Positions 9,117-17,161 of a stretch of 35,941 nucleotides of DNA are shown here, in pieces. Location of the stretch: positions 1 through 35,941 of the forward strand of contig NZ_JPLE01000031.1 in NCBI RefSeq assembly GCF_001010415.1, written 5' to 3'. Under the pieces are notes generated by a model. It had not been told where the DNA came from. It saw only the letters and a program-made list of their open reading frames with translations, and made no database searches. Every line of letters begins with the position of its first letter. The stretch's first letter is position 1. Both the position numbers and the translations under genes were made by a program. The stretch comes from Xanthomonas pisi DSM 18956 (GTDB taxonomy: Bacteria; Pseudomonadota; Gammaproteobacteria; Xanthomonadales; Xanthomonadaceae).

Positions 9117-9674
9117 GTGACTGTGGTGATCGAAACTCCTCGTTTGCGCCTGCGCCTGCTCGATCCCGAGCGCGATGCCGATGCGGTGCTGGTATTGGTG
9201 AACGACCCTGGTTTTATCGCCGGTATCAACGATCGCGGCATCCGCACGCGTGAGCAGGCGCGTGATCATCTGCGCGACTGGGCGCAGGCGCATCACGAAA
9301 CATACGGCTTCGCGCACTGGGCGGTGGAAACGCGCGAGCAGGGCGCGTTTGCAGGCACGCTGGGGCTGTTGTGCCGCGATACCTTGCCGGTGCCGCATAT
9401 CGGTTTTGCACTGCTGCCGGAGCATCGCGGCAAGGGCTATGTGACCGAGGCCGGGCGTGCGGTGCTGGACTACGCGCGCGACGTGCTGGGGCTGTCGCAC
9501 GTGTGCGCGATCGTCTCGCCGGACAATCCCGATTCGATCCGCGCCTTGGAAAAGCTTGGGCTGCACCGGCAAGGGGTGCGGGTGCTGAGTTCGGATGACG
9601 CCCCGGTGCTGTATTACACGATCGATCTGCGCGGCATGGATGGCCGGGCGAGCGCCGGCCCGTCTCCGGGCTAG
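9117..9674 (+). CDS. GNAT-family N-acetyltransferase (RimJ/RimL-like)
   Basis: This 185-residue protein has the GNAT fold that transfers an acetyl group from acetyl-CoA to an amine. The opening IETPRLRLRLLDPERDAD is the usual start of the RimJ/RimL-like subgroup. The acetyl-CoA pyrophosphate loop is seen in LLPEHRGKGYVTEAGRAV, and the late segment AIVSPDNPDSIRALEKLGL is the typical terminal motif (conserved N and S contacts, then the E-K-L-G-F-like turn). The GTG at 9117 is chosen because GGAG stands about 9 nt ahead and the family N-terminus follows at once; the open frame extends upstream to 8961 without family similarity. The substrate cannot be told: it could be a ribosomal protein N-terminus or a small molecule. 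Confidence 0.9.
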   Translation: MTVVIETPRLRLRLLDPERDADAVLVLVNDPGFIAGINDRGIRTREQARDHLRDWAQAHHETYGFAHWAVETREQGAFAGTLGLLCRDTLPVPHIGFALLPEHRGKGYVTEAGRAVLDYARDVLGLSHVCAIVSPDNPDSIRALEKLGLHRQGVRVLSSDDAPVLYYTIDLRGMDGRASAGPSPG

Positions 9675-9713
9675 GCGCGGTCAGCAAGACAAGCGCCTCG
9701 CGTTCGACGATGT

Positions 9714-9806
9714 GCGGTCGGTATCGGAACCGCCAGGCATCCTCGGACACGGTTGCGCCACGCCGTCCACATCCATCTGACGAGGACTCGCTACGCTTGT
9801 CAGCCA
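9714..9806 (+). repeat. Dispersed intergenic repeat, copy 2
   Basis: This is the partner of the repeat at 8601-8697. The arms CTGAC (9777-9781) and GTCAG (9799-9803) preserve the hairpin although several bases between the copies differ, which suggests that the structure is the conserved element. It occupies most of the spacer between the acetyltransferase and the DUF4272 gene and ends only 20 bp before the latter's start codon, so it must be in, or overlap, its leader or promoter. Confidence 0.6.
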
Positions 9807-9826
9807 CTTCGAAGAAGGACACCCGC

Positions 9827-10861
9827 ATGCCGCTGCTGGTCAATGCCTATTCCACGTTGCGCGAACCGCGATGGCCGGACTTTCTGCCGCACGCCGCCGT
9901 GCAGCACCGCGACCATGCCGATCCGGAACTGACCAATCACCTGCACGGTTTTGTCGGCTACGTGAATCAGGCGGGCGACGGGCAGATGACCCAGTCGCGG
10001 TATCACCTGATGCGGCATGTGCAGCGGGTGCGGCAGCACTTCAGCTTCGAGGTCGACGACAGCGCATTCGGCGATCTGGCGCAATGGGCCGAGCAGGCCA
10101 ATGCGGTGTGTTTTCTGGCCGATGGCAGCGTGCGCGACCCGCAGGGGCGTGTGCTGATCAGCCAGGGCGAGCCCGCGCTCGATGACCAAGCGCAGGTGCC
10201 GTACCCGCCGGATGCGCGCGAGCGGCGGGCGCATCACCTGGCGCAGCTGAGCGCGCAGGGCATCGGCGTACCGCCGAGCTTGCCGCCGGTGGCCGGCGAG
10301 GCCGAAGCGCGGGTGCGCGACGCGGCGGCGGTGAGGCAACGGATGCTGGCGTTGTTTGCGGTGGCCTTGCGTGCGGAGATGCTGGCCGCCGGCGATGCGC
10401 CACCGGCGTTGCACGAGGTGGAGGCACGGTTGCCCGGCGTGACGGCTGCGCTGTCGCCGCAGGAGCGCGCGTTCTTCGCCCAAGCGCAACCAGAACAGCA
10501 GATGCTGGCCAACTTCGGCTGGCGTTACGAAAGCTTGGCCGTGCTGCAGTGGGCGCTGGGCCTGGCCGACACCTTGCCGCAACCGACCGCCCTGTGCGAC
10601 GTGCCGCTGGCCGCGCAACGCGCGCTGGACCAAGCGCAGGCGCCCGCACGCACGTCGCTAAGGCTGCGGCCGCTGCCCGAACTGCTGGATGCGTTGGACC
10701 TGCATCTGCGCCTGCACTGGGCCGTGCGCCAGGCCGGTCACACCCAGCAGGCACCGCCGGCCGGCCTCGTGCCCGGGGTGGTGTACGAGCGCCATTACGC
10801 GCTCAACTGGCTGCTGCATTTCGAAGACGCCGACTGGGATGAGGTCGATACCCCGACCTGA
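9827..10861 (+). CDS. DUF4272 domain-containing protein
   Basis: This 344-residue soluble protein has no signal peptide or membrane segment. The central and C-terminal part matches what I know of DUF4272: QRMLALFAVALRAEMLAAG, then FGWRYESLAVLQWALGLAD with the invariant-looking W, E and W residues, and a closing RHYALNWLLHFEDADWDEVDTPT. The biochemical role of the family is unknown. The start at 9827 (MPLLVNAYST) is preferred because the upstream in-frame sequence lies in a dispersed repeat. The gene converges on the bpX6-like gene 81 bp away; in other bacteria DUF4272 proteins occur in accessory, immunity-like gene sets (general impression, not checked), so a functional tie to the neighbouring conflict-type operon is possible but unproven. 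Confidence 0.8.
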   Translation: MPLLVNAYSTLREPRWPDFLPHAAVQHRDHADPELTNHLHGFVGYVNQAGDGQMTQSRYHLMRHVQRVRQHFSFEVDDSAFGDLAQWAEQANAVCFLADGSVRDPQGRVLISQGEPALDDQAQVPYPPDARERRAHHLAQLSAQGIGVPPSLPPVAGEAEARVRDAAAVRQRMLALFAVALRAEMLAAGDAPPALHEVEARLPGVTAALSPQERAFFAQAQPEQQMLANFGWRYESLAVLQWALGLADTLPQPTALCDVPLAAQRALDQAQAPARTSLRLRPLPELLDALDLHLRLHWAVRQAGHTQQAPPAGLVPGVVYERHYALNWLLHFEDADWDEVDTPT

Positions 10862-10942
10862 GCGGAGCGGGCACCGCCGCGACGTTGGTGCCGCCAGGCC
10901 CCCAGCGGCGTGCATCCGCATGGCGTCTTGGGATCTTGCGCG

Positions 10943-13642
10943 CTAGCCGAGGAAGGACAGGGCGTGGGTCAGCGAGCGGTCGGTCTGCAGATCCAGCAGG
11001 CGGCCGTGCGCGTCATGCAGCAGCAGGTGGCCGGGCTGCTCGCGCACCTTGACCGCGATGCCCGCAGGCCAGTCCAGCGACGCCACGATGCCGCCGTCAT
11101 GGTGGCGCACCAGGAAATAGCGCGCGCCGTGCGGCCAATGCAGGCCAACCAGGAATCCCCGTTCAAGCGCCACCACGCTCGATCCATCCGGCGCGCCGGA
11201 TGCGTCGCCGCGGTGATGCAACCGGCACTGACGGGCGTTGCCGAGGTGCTGGTAGTGCAGGCAGATGTCGCCATCGGGATCGGTGCGCACCTCCGCTTGC
11301 TGCACGCTGCCGAGCCGATGCGCGAGCACGGGCGTTTGCGGGTCCACGCGCAGGGGATCGCGCGCCTTGAGGCGTCGCTCGGGCAGGCTGTAGGTCCAGT
11401 CCTCCAGCTGCTCGCGGGCCTGCACCAGATACACCTCGCAATCGCTGAAGAATCCCGCCGCAATCACCGGGCCGGGCAGGTCGCCGACATGCCACAGCAC
11501 GCTGTGCAGATCCTTGTCGGTATCGACGACCAGCAGCCGGTTGTCGACCACGATGCTCCAGCCGATTCCGCTGTAGCTGGGCGCGGCGTATTGCAGCGCG
11601 ATCTGGCCCAGGTCGCGCACCGCGTGGGTGATCAGATCCAGCCGATGGACGGTGGACACGCGCTCGCGGGGGGCGATTGCCAGGGCGACCTGTCCGCTAT
11701 CGGCGATGACGACTCCGAATGCAGGCGCCGGGTAGCGCCGCAGCAGGCGCCCGTGCGTGTCCACCACCGCCGCACCGGCTTCGCCCAAGGCCAGCAGATA
11801 GCGGCGATCCGGGAGTGCGGCCACGTCGTGGATGGCCGCCAGGCCGGCCTGCGGTGCCTGCAGGTGCACGGTGGTGGCGCCTTCCCATAGCCTGGATTGG
11901 CTGGTCGCGGCGCGTGGTTTGAAGGCTGGGATATCGGCGCTGAGCAGAGGGTCCTTGGCCAGTTTCAACAGCGTGGTCAGATCGCCGACGGACAGGCTGT
12001 TGCGTGCGAACGCATGATCGGCGGCGATCGCCGGCAGCAGCTGCCGCGCCAGCTGTTGCAGCGAGCGGTTGGGGGAAGCATCCACCAGCAGCGCCGCTGC
12101 TATTTCACTGCGCGGTGCGGCGTCGGCGGTGGGGTCTGCAAGCGCGGCGATGCGCTCGGCATAGTGTTCCAGCGTGTCCGGCAACAGCTGCGCGCGCTTG
12201 ACCAGGGCGCGTGCGCGCAGCGTGCTGCCGGCCTGTTCGGCGGCCAGCAGCCACTGCGCGGCCTGGTTGCGCGCCGCGTGCAATGGCCACACCGCGTCCA
12301 CGGCGGCCAGCCAGTCGCCGGCCTGCACCAGTGCCTGGCCCCATTCCAGCCGCAGCGCGTCGGCCAGTGCGCGGTCGGTGCCGTGCAGCAGCTGGATTGC
12401 CGCGGCGAAGGCGCCATCGCGGCGCGCGACCTGCACGGCACGTGCATGGTCGCCGGCCAGCATCAGCAGCCGGATGATCATCGCCGCCGGCATGTCCCAG
12501 CCCAGCGCCAGCTCTGCGGCCTGTGTGTAACGGGCGTGCTTGACCAGATAGTCGAGCGCCTCATGGCGCGCATTGAGCAATTCGGCCAGGACGAACACCG
12601 CACGATCGATCTGCCCCTCGCGGTCCAGGCGCGCGAATGCGCTGCGATAGGTCGCGCGCAGATGCGCCTGCAGGTCTTCGCCCAGACCGATGCTGGTGCC
12701 GGCGCCGCGCGTGCGCGACAGGCTCAGGTCGCTGCGCCGCTGTGGCACCCCGAACGCCTGCCCCAAGGACTCGCCCACGCCATCGAGCGGCAGCGCATTG
12801 CGCAAGGCTTCGTCCAGATCGCCGTTTTCGAACTGGCGCAGCATCCGGCGCATGTAGGCACCCTGGCGATGTCCGACCAGGCCGGCCAGCCGCGAGGCAA
12901 CCAGTGCGCGGGCAAGCCGCGTGCGCCAGGCCGAGACCGCTGCAGCGCCCCGGCGTGCCGGCACGCCGGGGCGCTGCCCGGTGGCTGCGGATCGGTTCGA
13001 TGCCGACGCATGCGCGTTGCCCAGCGTGCGCTGAGCGCGCGCCAGCAGGCGTTGCCACAGCGTGCTGTTCTGCACCTCGGGGCGCTGCGTCTTCAGCGCG
13101 CGCAGAAATGCATCGCGCTCTGCGCTGGCTGGCGGGACGGCATCGCCCAGCAGTTGCCGCAGCGGTTTGCCGCGCAGCCGGTTCACCTCCAGCGGTGGCG
13201 CGCTCGGGCTGCAGTCGTAGGGCGTGTGCAGCGGGTAGCCGGTCATGTCGATCGCCTCGGCAGGATCCAGCGGTACCGCCTGGTGCCACTGCAGCGCGAT
13301 CACCTGGGCGCCATGCACCAGACCGATATCGGCGGGGGGCAACTGCGCCGCCTCGGCGGCGGTCAACGCGCCGGAAAACAGGCCGCCATGCGCCTGGCAC
13401 AGCGCCAGGCCGGGCGCCTGCTCGCAGACCAGCGCACGCGGCGCGGCGAAGCACAGCACATCGCCGTCGGCGAAGCGCAGCGCCCGGCTGCCCGGTTGCC
13501 AGGCGCGCACGAGCCTGGCCAGGCGCTGCTCCGGGCCGAGCCACGCCGCCGAGAACCACAACGCCGACACCATCTGGTTGCCGTGCCATAGCGGGTACCG
13601 CACGCTGCCGCCAGCGTTGTGCGTGCGCGCGGGGCTAGTCAT
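10943..13642 (-). CDS. bpX6-like beta-propeller protein of a MoxR-type ternary system
   Basis: This 899-residue cytoplasmic protein is the last and largest member of a four-gene overlapping operon. I assign it to the bpX6 group of 'MoxR-vWA-beta-propeller ternary system' proteins from its position and make-up. Residues 1-150 form a mixed alpha/beta start (ALWFSAAWLGPEQRLARLV...GLVHGAQVIALQW). Residues about 150-290 are a basic linker, and 290-560 are an Ala/Leu-rich alpha-solenoid (AVFVLAELLNARHEALDYLVKHARYTQAAELAL). From about 580 to the end come beta strands in propeller-like units (DVAALPDRRYLLALGEAGAAVVDTHGRLL). Its ATG overlaps the preceding stop by 8 bp, implying translational coupling. 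Its linker is encoded partly by a perfect 36-bp palindrome. Family precedent suggests a scaffold or sensor working with the MoxR ATPase; no activity has been shown to my knowledge. Confidence 0.75.
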   Translation of the reverse strand: MTSPARTHNAGGSVRYPLWHGNQMVSALWFSAAWLGPEQRLARLVRAWQPGSRALRFADGDVLCFAAPRALVCEQAPGLALCQAHGGLFSGALTAAEAAQLPPADIGLVHGAQVIALQWHQAVPLDPAEAIDMTGYPLHTPYDCSPSAPPLEVNRLRGKPLRQLLGDAVPPASAERDAFLRALKTQRPEVQNSTLWQRLLARAQRTLGNAHASASNRSAATGQRPGVPARRGAAAVSAWRTRLARALVASRLAGLVGHRQGAYMRRMLRQFENGDLDEALRNALPLDGVGESLGQAFGVPQRRSDLSLSRTRGAGTSIGLGEDLQAHLRATYRSAFARLDREGQIDRAVFVLAELLNARHEALDYLVKHARYTQAAELALGWDMPAAMIIRLLMLAGDHARAVQVARRDGAFAAAIQLLHGTDRALADALRLEWGQALVQAGDWLAAVDAVWPLHAARNQAAQWLLAAEQAGSTLRARALVKRAQLLPDTLEHYAERIAALADPTADAAPRSEIAAALLVDASPNRSLQQLARQLLPAIAADHAFARNSLSVGDLTTLLKLAKDPLLSADIPAFKPRAATSQSRLWEGATTVHLQAPQAGLAAIHDVAALPDRRYLLALGEAGAAVVDTHGRLLRRYPAPAFGVVIADSGQVALAIAPRERVSTVHRLDLITHAVRDLGQIALQYAAPSYSGIGWSIVVDNRLLVVDTDKDLHSVLWHVGDLPGPVIAAGFFSDCEVYLVQAREQLEDWTYSLPERRLKARDPLRVDPQTPVLAHRLGSVQQAEVRTDPDGDICLHYQHLGNARQCRLHHRGDASGAPDGSSVVALERGFLVGLHWPHGARYFLVRHHDGGIVASLDWPAGIAVKVREQPGHLLLHDAHGRLLDLQTDRSLTHALSFLG
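12942..12977. repeat. Perfect 36-bp palindrome inside the bpX6-like gene
   Basis: Left arm GCAGCGCCCCGGCGTGCC (12942-12959) is followed with no spacer by its exact reverse complement (12960-12977). The flanking bases (T at 12941, C at 12978) do not extend it. The gene reads through in frame (GQRPGVPARRGAA on the minus strand), inside a low-complexity linker. An 18-bp perfect stem in coding DNA is far beyond the chance hairpins seen elsewhere in this GC-rich window. Confidence 0.9.
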
Positions 13643-15485
13643 GGCCGGGTTGCTCTGCCTGGCCTTGCACGACCATCAACGGGGTCAGCCCGCCATCGCC
13701 CAGGATCCAGGCCTGCCCCTGCAGGGTGACCACGGCGACCCGCGCGCCATCGCTGGACACCGCCGCAGCGCTGATCTCGCTGGCGGCGCGATGCAGGGTC
13801 CGGCGCCCGGTGGCCCCGATGGCAAGCAGTGCGCGACGATCGGCGCGCAGCACCAGCAGCAGGCTGTGTTGCGGCGCGTCGGGGTCGCCGATCAGGCCGA
13901 TCGCCCTGTCGCCGGAGGCCACGATCGCCTCGAATTCCTGGAAGCCATCGGCCGGCCCCCCGTGCAGTACCCGGTAGGCCAGCGAGCGGTCGCCACCGGC
14001 CTGGCGGCTTGCCCGTTCCAGGGCGATGGCGCCACGCCATTGGCCCTCCTGGACCAGGTTGCGCAGCAACACGACCGGCGGACGCGACCCCAGCGCCAGC
14101 TGCAGGACGAGGTCCTGCTTGCCGGTGCGATGCAGGCGCAGCAGCCGCAGTTCGCCCGCGACATGGGTGGCGTAGACCGCGTGCTCGGCATCGCCTTGCG
14201 CCAGCGCCACCACCTGCCCGGCGATCTCGCTGCCGTGCGCAACCCGCTGCCGCTGGGCGCTCTCACGCGTCCACGACATCAGCCGGCCGTGCTGGTCCCA
14301 CAGCAGGAACCGCTGCGGCTGGCCGCCGCTGTTGAGCCACACGCACGGACGCAGCCGCACCTGGCCGGGTACGGGGCAGATGCTCTGACCGCCAGCCTCG
14401 ATGGAGCGGGGCATGCCATCGAGATTCCAGCACTCGGCCTGCTGACCGATCGCGACGATGCCGCCCACGTGCTTGTTCTGCGCCGCAAGGCACAGCAGCT
14501 GTCCGCCCTGCGTCCATTGGTGATAGCGCGGCGCCGCCCGTTTGACGCTGTCGGCGGGCTGCACCTTCACCATCGCGCTGCGGTAGCCGTCTGCCAGCAG
14601 CAACGCGACATGGCTGCCGTCCGGGCTGAACAGCGGTGCGTGGCGTAGCGAGAACTTGCCCTTGACCACGTGTTTTGCGGTGTCGGCCTCGGCGGGGCGT
14701 TGGGTGTCGATGAAGTGCCCGCGCAGCAGCTGCGTGGCGGCCATGCTGGCAGGCACCGGCAACAGGCTGCTGCGGGTGCCGTGGCGCGTCTGCAGCCCCA
14801 CCTGCAGATGCGCATCGGCTGCAGGCGCGATGCTGGCCTGGTGGTGGAACGGTGCTGCGCGCACCGGTTGCGCGCCGATCCACCAGCACTCGCTGGTGGT
14901 CGGCGTGGCGGTTGCCAACTGCGTGGCCCAGGCATGCGCGTGCTGCGTGCCGGTCGCCTCGAAGGTGCGGCCCTGCAACAGCTGCTGCAGCCGGGCGGGG
15001 CTGTCGGCGTCGTGCAGCTCGCCGGGCAGATGCGCCAGGCCCCAGACCAGGCGCGCATTGGCCGCCTGCGCACGGCGTGCCAGCAGGATCCACAACGCGA
15101 TCTGTGCCAGGCGCGGTGCGCCCCATTGCGCCGGGCCGGCATCGAAGATCGCCACCAGGCGCGCATCGCGCGTGCGGGTCTGCATCCGGGGCACCAGGAA
15201 CAGGTGCTCGGCGTGTGCGGCGCGGCGCAGGAATTCCTCCGGCAGTGCGTCTGCCAGTGCCCACTCGCTCAGCAGCAGGTGCTCGTAGCTGCCGCGCCGA
15301 CGCAGATCGTCGATGCCGTCCGGCTCGCTGTCGCCGTCTTGGCGGCGCAGGCGACTGGCGCGGCCGAGCAAGGGGTCCAGGCGCACCAACCAGGGGCCGA
15401 GCTGGGCGGCGATGTGCGGGTCGAACCAGTCCAGCCACAGCCGCCAGGGCTGTAGCGGTGCAGGCATCTGCAGCACGGCGCTCAC
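13635..15485 (-). CDS. vWA-like plus beta-propeller protein (bpX1-like)
   Basis: This 616-residue protein starts at the GTG that overlaps the stop of the preceding gene (GTGA). Residues about 95-150 look like the first strand and helix of a von Willebrand A fold: RLVAIFDAGPAQWGAPRLAQIALWILLARRAQ. The metal-site motif DxSxS is replaced by D115-A-G-P-A, so a classical MIDAS is absent. Residues from about 270 onwards show repeated propeller-like strands (FSPDGSHVALLLADG, AAVSSDGARVAVVTLQGQAW). The combination matches the bpX1 component of predicted MoxR-vWA-beta-propeller ternary systems, in which a MoxR ATPase remodels a complex with a vWA partner and propellers. The upstream in-frame extension to 15884 overlaps other genes and is rejected. 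No signal peptide is present. Confidence 0.75.
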   Translation of the reverse strand: MSAVLQMPAPLQPWRLWLDWFDPHIAAQLGPWLVRLDPLLGRASRLRRQDGDSEPDGIDDLRRRGSYEHLLLSEWALADALPEEFLRRAAHAEHLFLVPRMQTRTRDARLVAIFDAGPAQWGAPRLAQIALWILLARRAQAANARLVWGLAHLPGELHDADSPARLQQLLQGRTFEATGTQHAHAWATQLATATPTTSECWWIGAQPVRAAPFHHQASIAPAADAHLQVGLQTRHGTRSSLLPVPASMAATQLLRGHFIDTQRPAEADTAKHVVKGKFSLRHAPLFSPDGSHVALLLADGYRSAMVKVQPADSVKRAAPRYHQWTQGGQLLCLAAQNKHVGGIVAIGQQAECWNLDGMPRSIEAGGQSICPVPGQVRLRPCVWLNSGGQPQRFLLWDQHGRLMSWTRESAQRQRVAHGSEIAGQVVALAQGDAEHAVYATHVAGELRLLRLHRTGKQDLVLQLALGSRPPVVLLRNLVQEGQWRGAIALERASRQAGGDRSLAYRVLHGGPADGFQEFEAIVASGDRAIGLIGDPDAPQHSLLLVLRADRRALLAIGATGRRTLHRAASEISAAAVSSDGARVAVVTLQGQAWILGDGGLTPLMVVQGQAEQPGHD

Positions 15486-15895
15486 GCGGCCTCCCAGCGC
15501 TGACGGATCTGCGCCACGACCTCGGCACGCGCCGGCAGCAACCGATGCAGCGGCAGCACCAGTGCCGGTGAGCGCAGCAGCAACAGCGGCTGCGCCCCAT
15601 GCTGGCGCCGCAGCGCACGCTCCAGCAGTTCCAGCGGCAGGTCGGGACGTTCGGCGGTGGGCAACCACAGGCCGGCGGCGTCCGCGCGCGGCGCCACGTA
15701 CTGCACGCCGTCGGCCCAGGGGAGCTGCGGCGCAGGGCCGGTCAGCAGCAAGGCCTGCGCCGTGGCGGTGACCAGCAAGCCCGCGCCGTCGGACAGGCGC
15801 GCCCATGCCGCCAGCAACCCGCGTGCGGCATCGCCCACGCCGATCACCCCCTGCGGGGCGACCGGCACCGGCTCGTCCTGCCACGACCAGTTCAC
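15482..15895 (-). CDS. Small bpX0-like protein of the MoxR-type system
   Basis: This 137-residue protein starts at a GTG that shares bases with the TGA of the MoxR gene (GTGA) and ends in the same way at the GTG of the next gene, so it is locked between two coupled neighbours. It begins VNWSWQDEPVPVAPQGVIGV and contains a beta-rich segment (GAGLLVTATAQALLLTG) and an alpha-helical end (LELLERALRRQHGAQPLLLLRSPALVLPLHRLLP). I identify it as the bpX0-type component mainly by its place after MoxR, its size and its Leu-rich C-terminus; sequence evidence alone is modest. Role unknown; presumably a structural partner of the ATPase or of the vWA-like protein. Confidence 0.65.
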   Translation of the reverse strand: MNWSWQDEPVPVAPQGVIGVGDAARGLLAAWARLSDGAGLLVTATAQALLLTGPAPQLPWADGVQYVAPRADAAGLWLPTAERPDLPLELLERALRRQHGAQPLLLLRSPALVLPLHRLLPARAEVVAQIRQRWEAA

Positions 15896-17010
15896 GCGCC
15901 GCTGCCGATCTGCTCGATCAGGCGCGTGCGTTCGTGGGCCAGCTCGGCCGGCAGCGAGGCGGCCGTGAAGTTGGCATCGATCTCGCGCAGCAAGGCTTCG
16001 GCCATGGTGCGCGTGGCGGGATTGTGCTGATCCTGCAGGCAGCACTGGGCGGCCTCCACCAGCCGGGCAGTGCGCGAGAGCGGTTGCAGGGCGGCCTGTT
16101 CGACGGCCGCGCGCAAGGTGGGATTGGTGGCGGCGGCCAGGGTGCCGCGCAGCAGGTCGCGTGCGCTGGCTTGCTGTTCGCGGGTCGGCAGCACATAGAA
16201 CAGCGGCCACAGATCGGCCTCGCTGGCCTGGGTGCGTCCGGCCAGCACGCAGGCGGCGGCGATCAGCCGCTGGGTCTTGACCAGGCGACGGTCCGACAGC
16301 TGCACGCCTGCGCCGCGCAATGTCCGGATCGCTGCGGCGAGCGCCGTGCGTGCGCCATCCATATCCACCGCACGTGCCTGTTCGCACAACAGGTCCAGGT
16401 CGGCCAGCCCGGCGACCGGCTGCAGCGGCGCACGCTCGGCCTGCCATCCGCCGGACAGCAGCGCTTCGAGCTGATGGTCCGCCACCGGGTCGACGAACAG
16501 ATGCAGCAGGAAGCGGTCGCTGAAGGCCGCCAGCGCATCGTCGTCCGGCAGCGCGTTGGCCGCGCCCACGCACAGGCGCAACGGGCAGTGCAGATCGGTC
16601 TGGCCACGCCGGAAGCGGCGTTCGTTGAGCAGCCCGAGCAAGGTGTTGAGGATGGCGGTGGAACCCAGGAAGACTTCGTCGAGGAAGGCGATGTCGGCTT
16701 CGGGCAACATCCCGGTCACGTCGATCTGCACGCTGCCCTCGCGCAATTTGCGCAGGTCCACCGGGCCGAACAACTCTGCCGGTTCGGTGAAGCGGCCCAG
16801 CAGATATTCGAAATAGCGACCGCCCAGTGCGGCGGCGACGCGCCGCACGACCGCGCTCTTGGCGGTGCCCGGCGGGCCGATGATCAGCAGATGTTCCTGC
16901 GCCACCGCTGCGAGCACGATCAATTCGGCCAGCTGATCGCGCTCGATCAATCCGGTCGTGGCGGCCTGGACGGTGGCGCGAATGCGCGCGGCGGCGGGAT
17001 GGGCGTGCAT
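15892..17010 (-). CDS. MoxR/RavA-type AAA+ ATPase of a ternary system
   Basis: This 372-residue AAA+ ATPase opens the operon. The Walker A is GPPGTAKS (residues 45-52), the Walker B is IAFLDEVF (107-114), and the MoxR/RavA hallmark between them is FTEPAELFGPVDLRKLREG. Also present are LNTLLGLLNERRF and the sensor-1-like GAANALPDDDALAAFSDRF. The C-terminal part forms an alpha-helical lid with SDRRLVKTQRL. MoxR ATPases act as chaperone-like unfoldases or metal-insertion factors, usually with a vWA protein; here the partner is encoded two genes downstream. ATG 17010 (MHAHPAAARIRATV) is chosen because the open frame upstream lacks AAA+ similarity and would overlap the divergent gene's promoter. 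The stop codon overlaps the next start. A divergent STM4015 gene begins 151 bp away. Confidence 0.9.
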   Translation of the reverse strand: MHAHPAAARIRATVQAATTGLIERDQLAELIVLAAVAQEHLLIIGPPGTAKSAVVRRVAAALGGRYFEYLLGRFTEPAELFGPVDLRKLREGSVQIDVTGMLPEADIAFLDEVFLGSTAILNTLLGLLNERRFRRGQTDLHCPLRLCVGAANALPDDDALAAFSDRFLLHLFVDPVADHQLEALLSGGWQAERAPLQPVAGLADLDLLCEQARAVDMDGARTALAAAIRTLRGAGVQLSDRRLVKTQRLIAAACVLAGRTQASEADLWPLFYVLPTREQQASARDLLRGTLAAATNPTLRAAVEQAALQPLSRTARLVEAAQCCLQDQHNPATRTMAEALLREIDANFTAASLPAELAHERTRLIEQIGSGA

Positions 17011-17161
17011 GCGATCGGTCCTTCGAGCAAAACGTGCGGCGCGGTGCAGGCACCGGTGGCCGCCTGTGGAACGGGTGATGAAGCGGTGGCGCGTGGCATT
17101 AACGAGGCTGCCACGAGCGTGCGGGTATCCTGTGCGCTCACCGAGCCAGGGAGGCAATGCA

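Noticed and set aside
11897..13591. 564-codon + strand open frame opposite the bpX6-like gene
   Set aside because: No family features; the minus-strand genes are joined by overlaps and have coherent domains.
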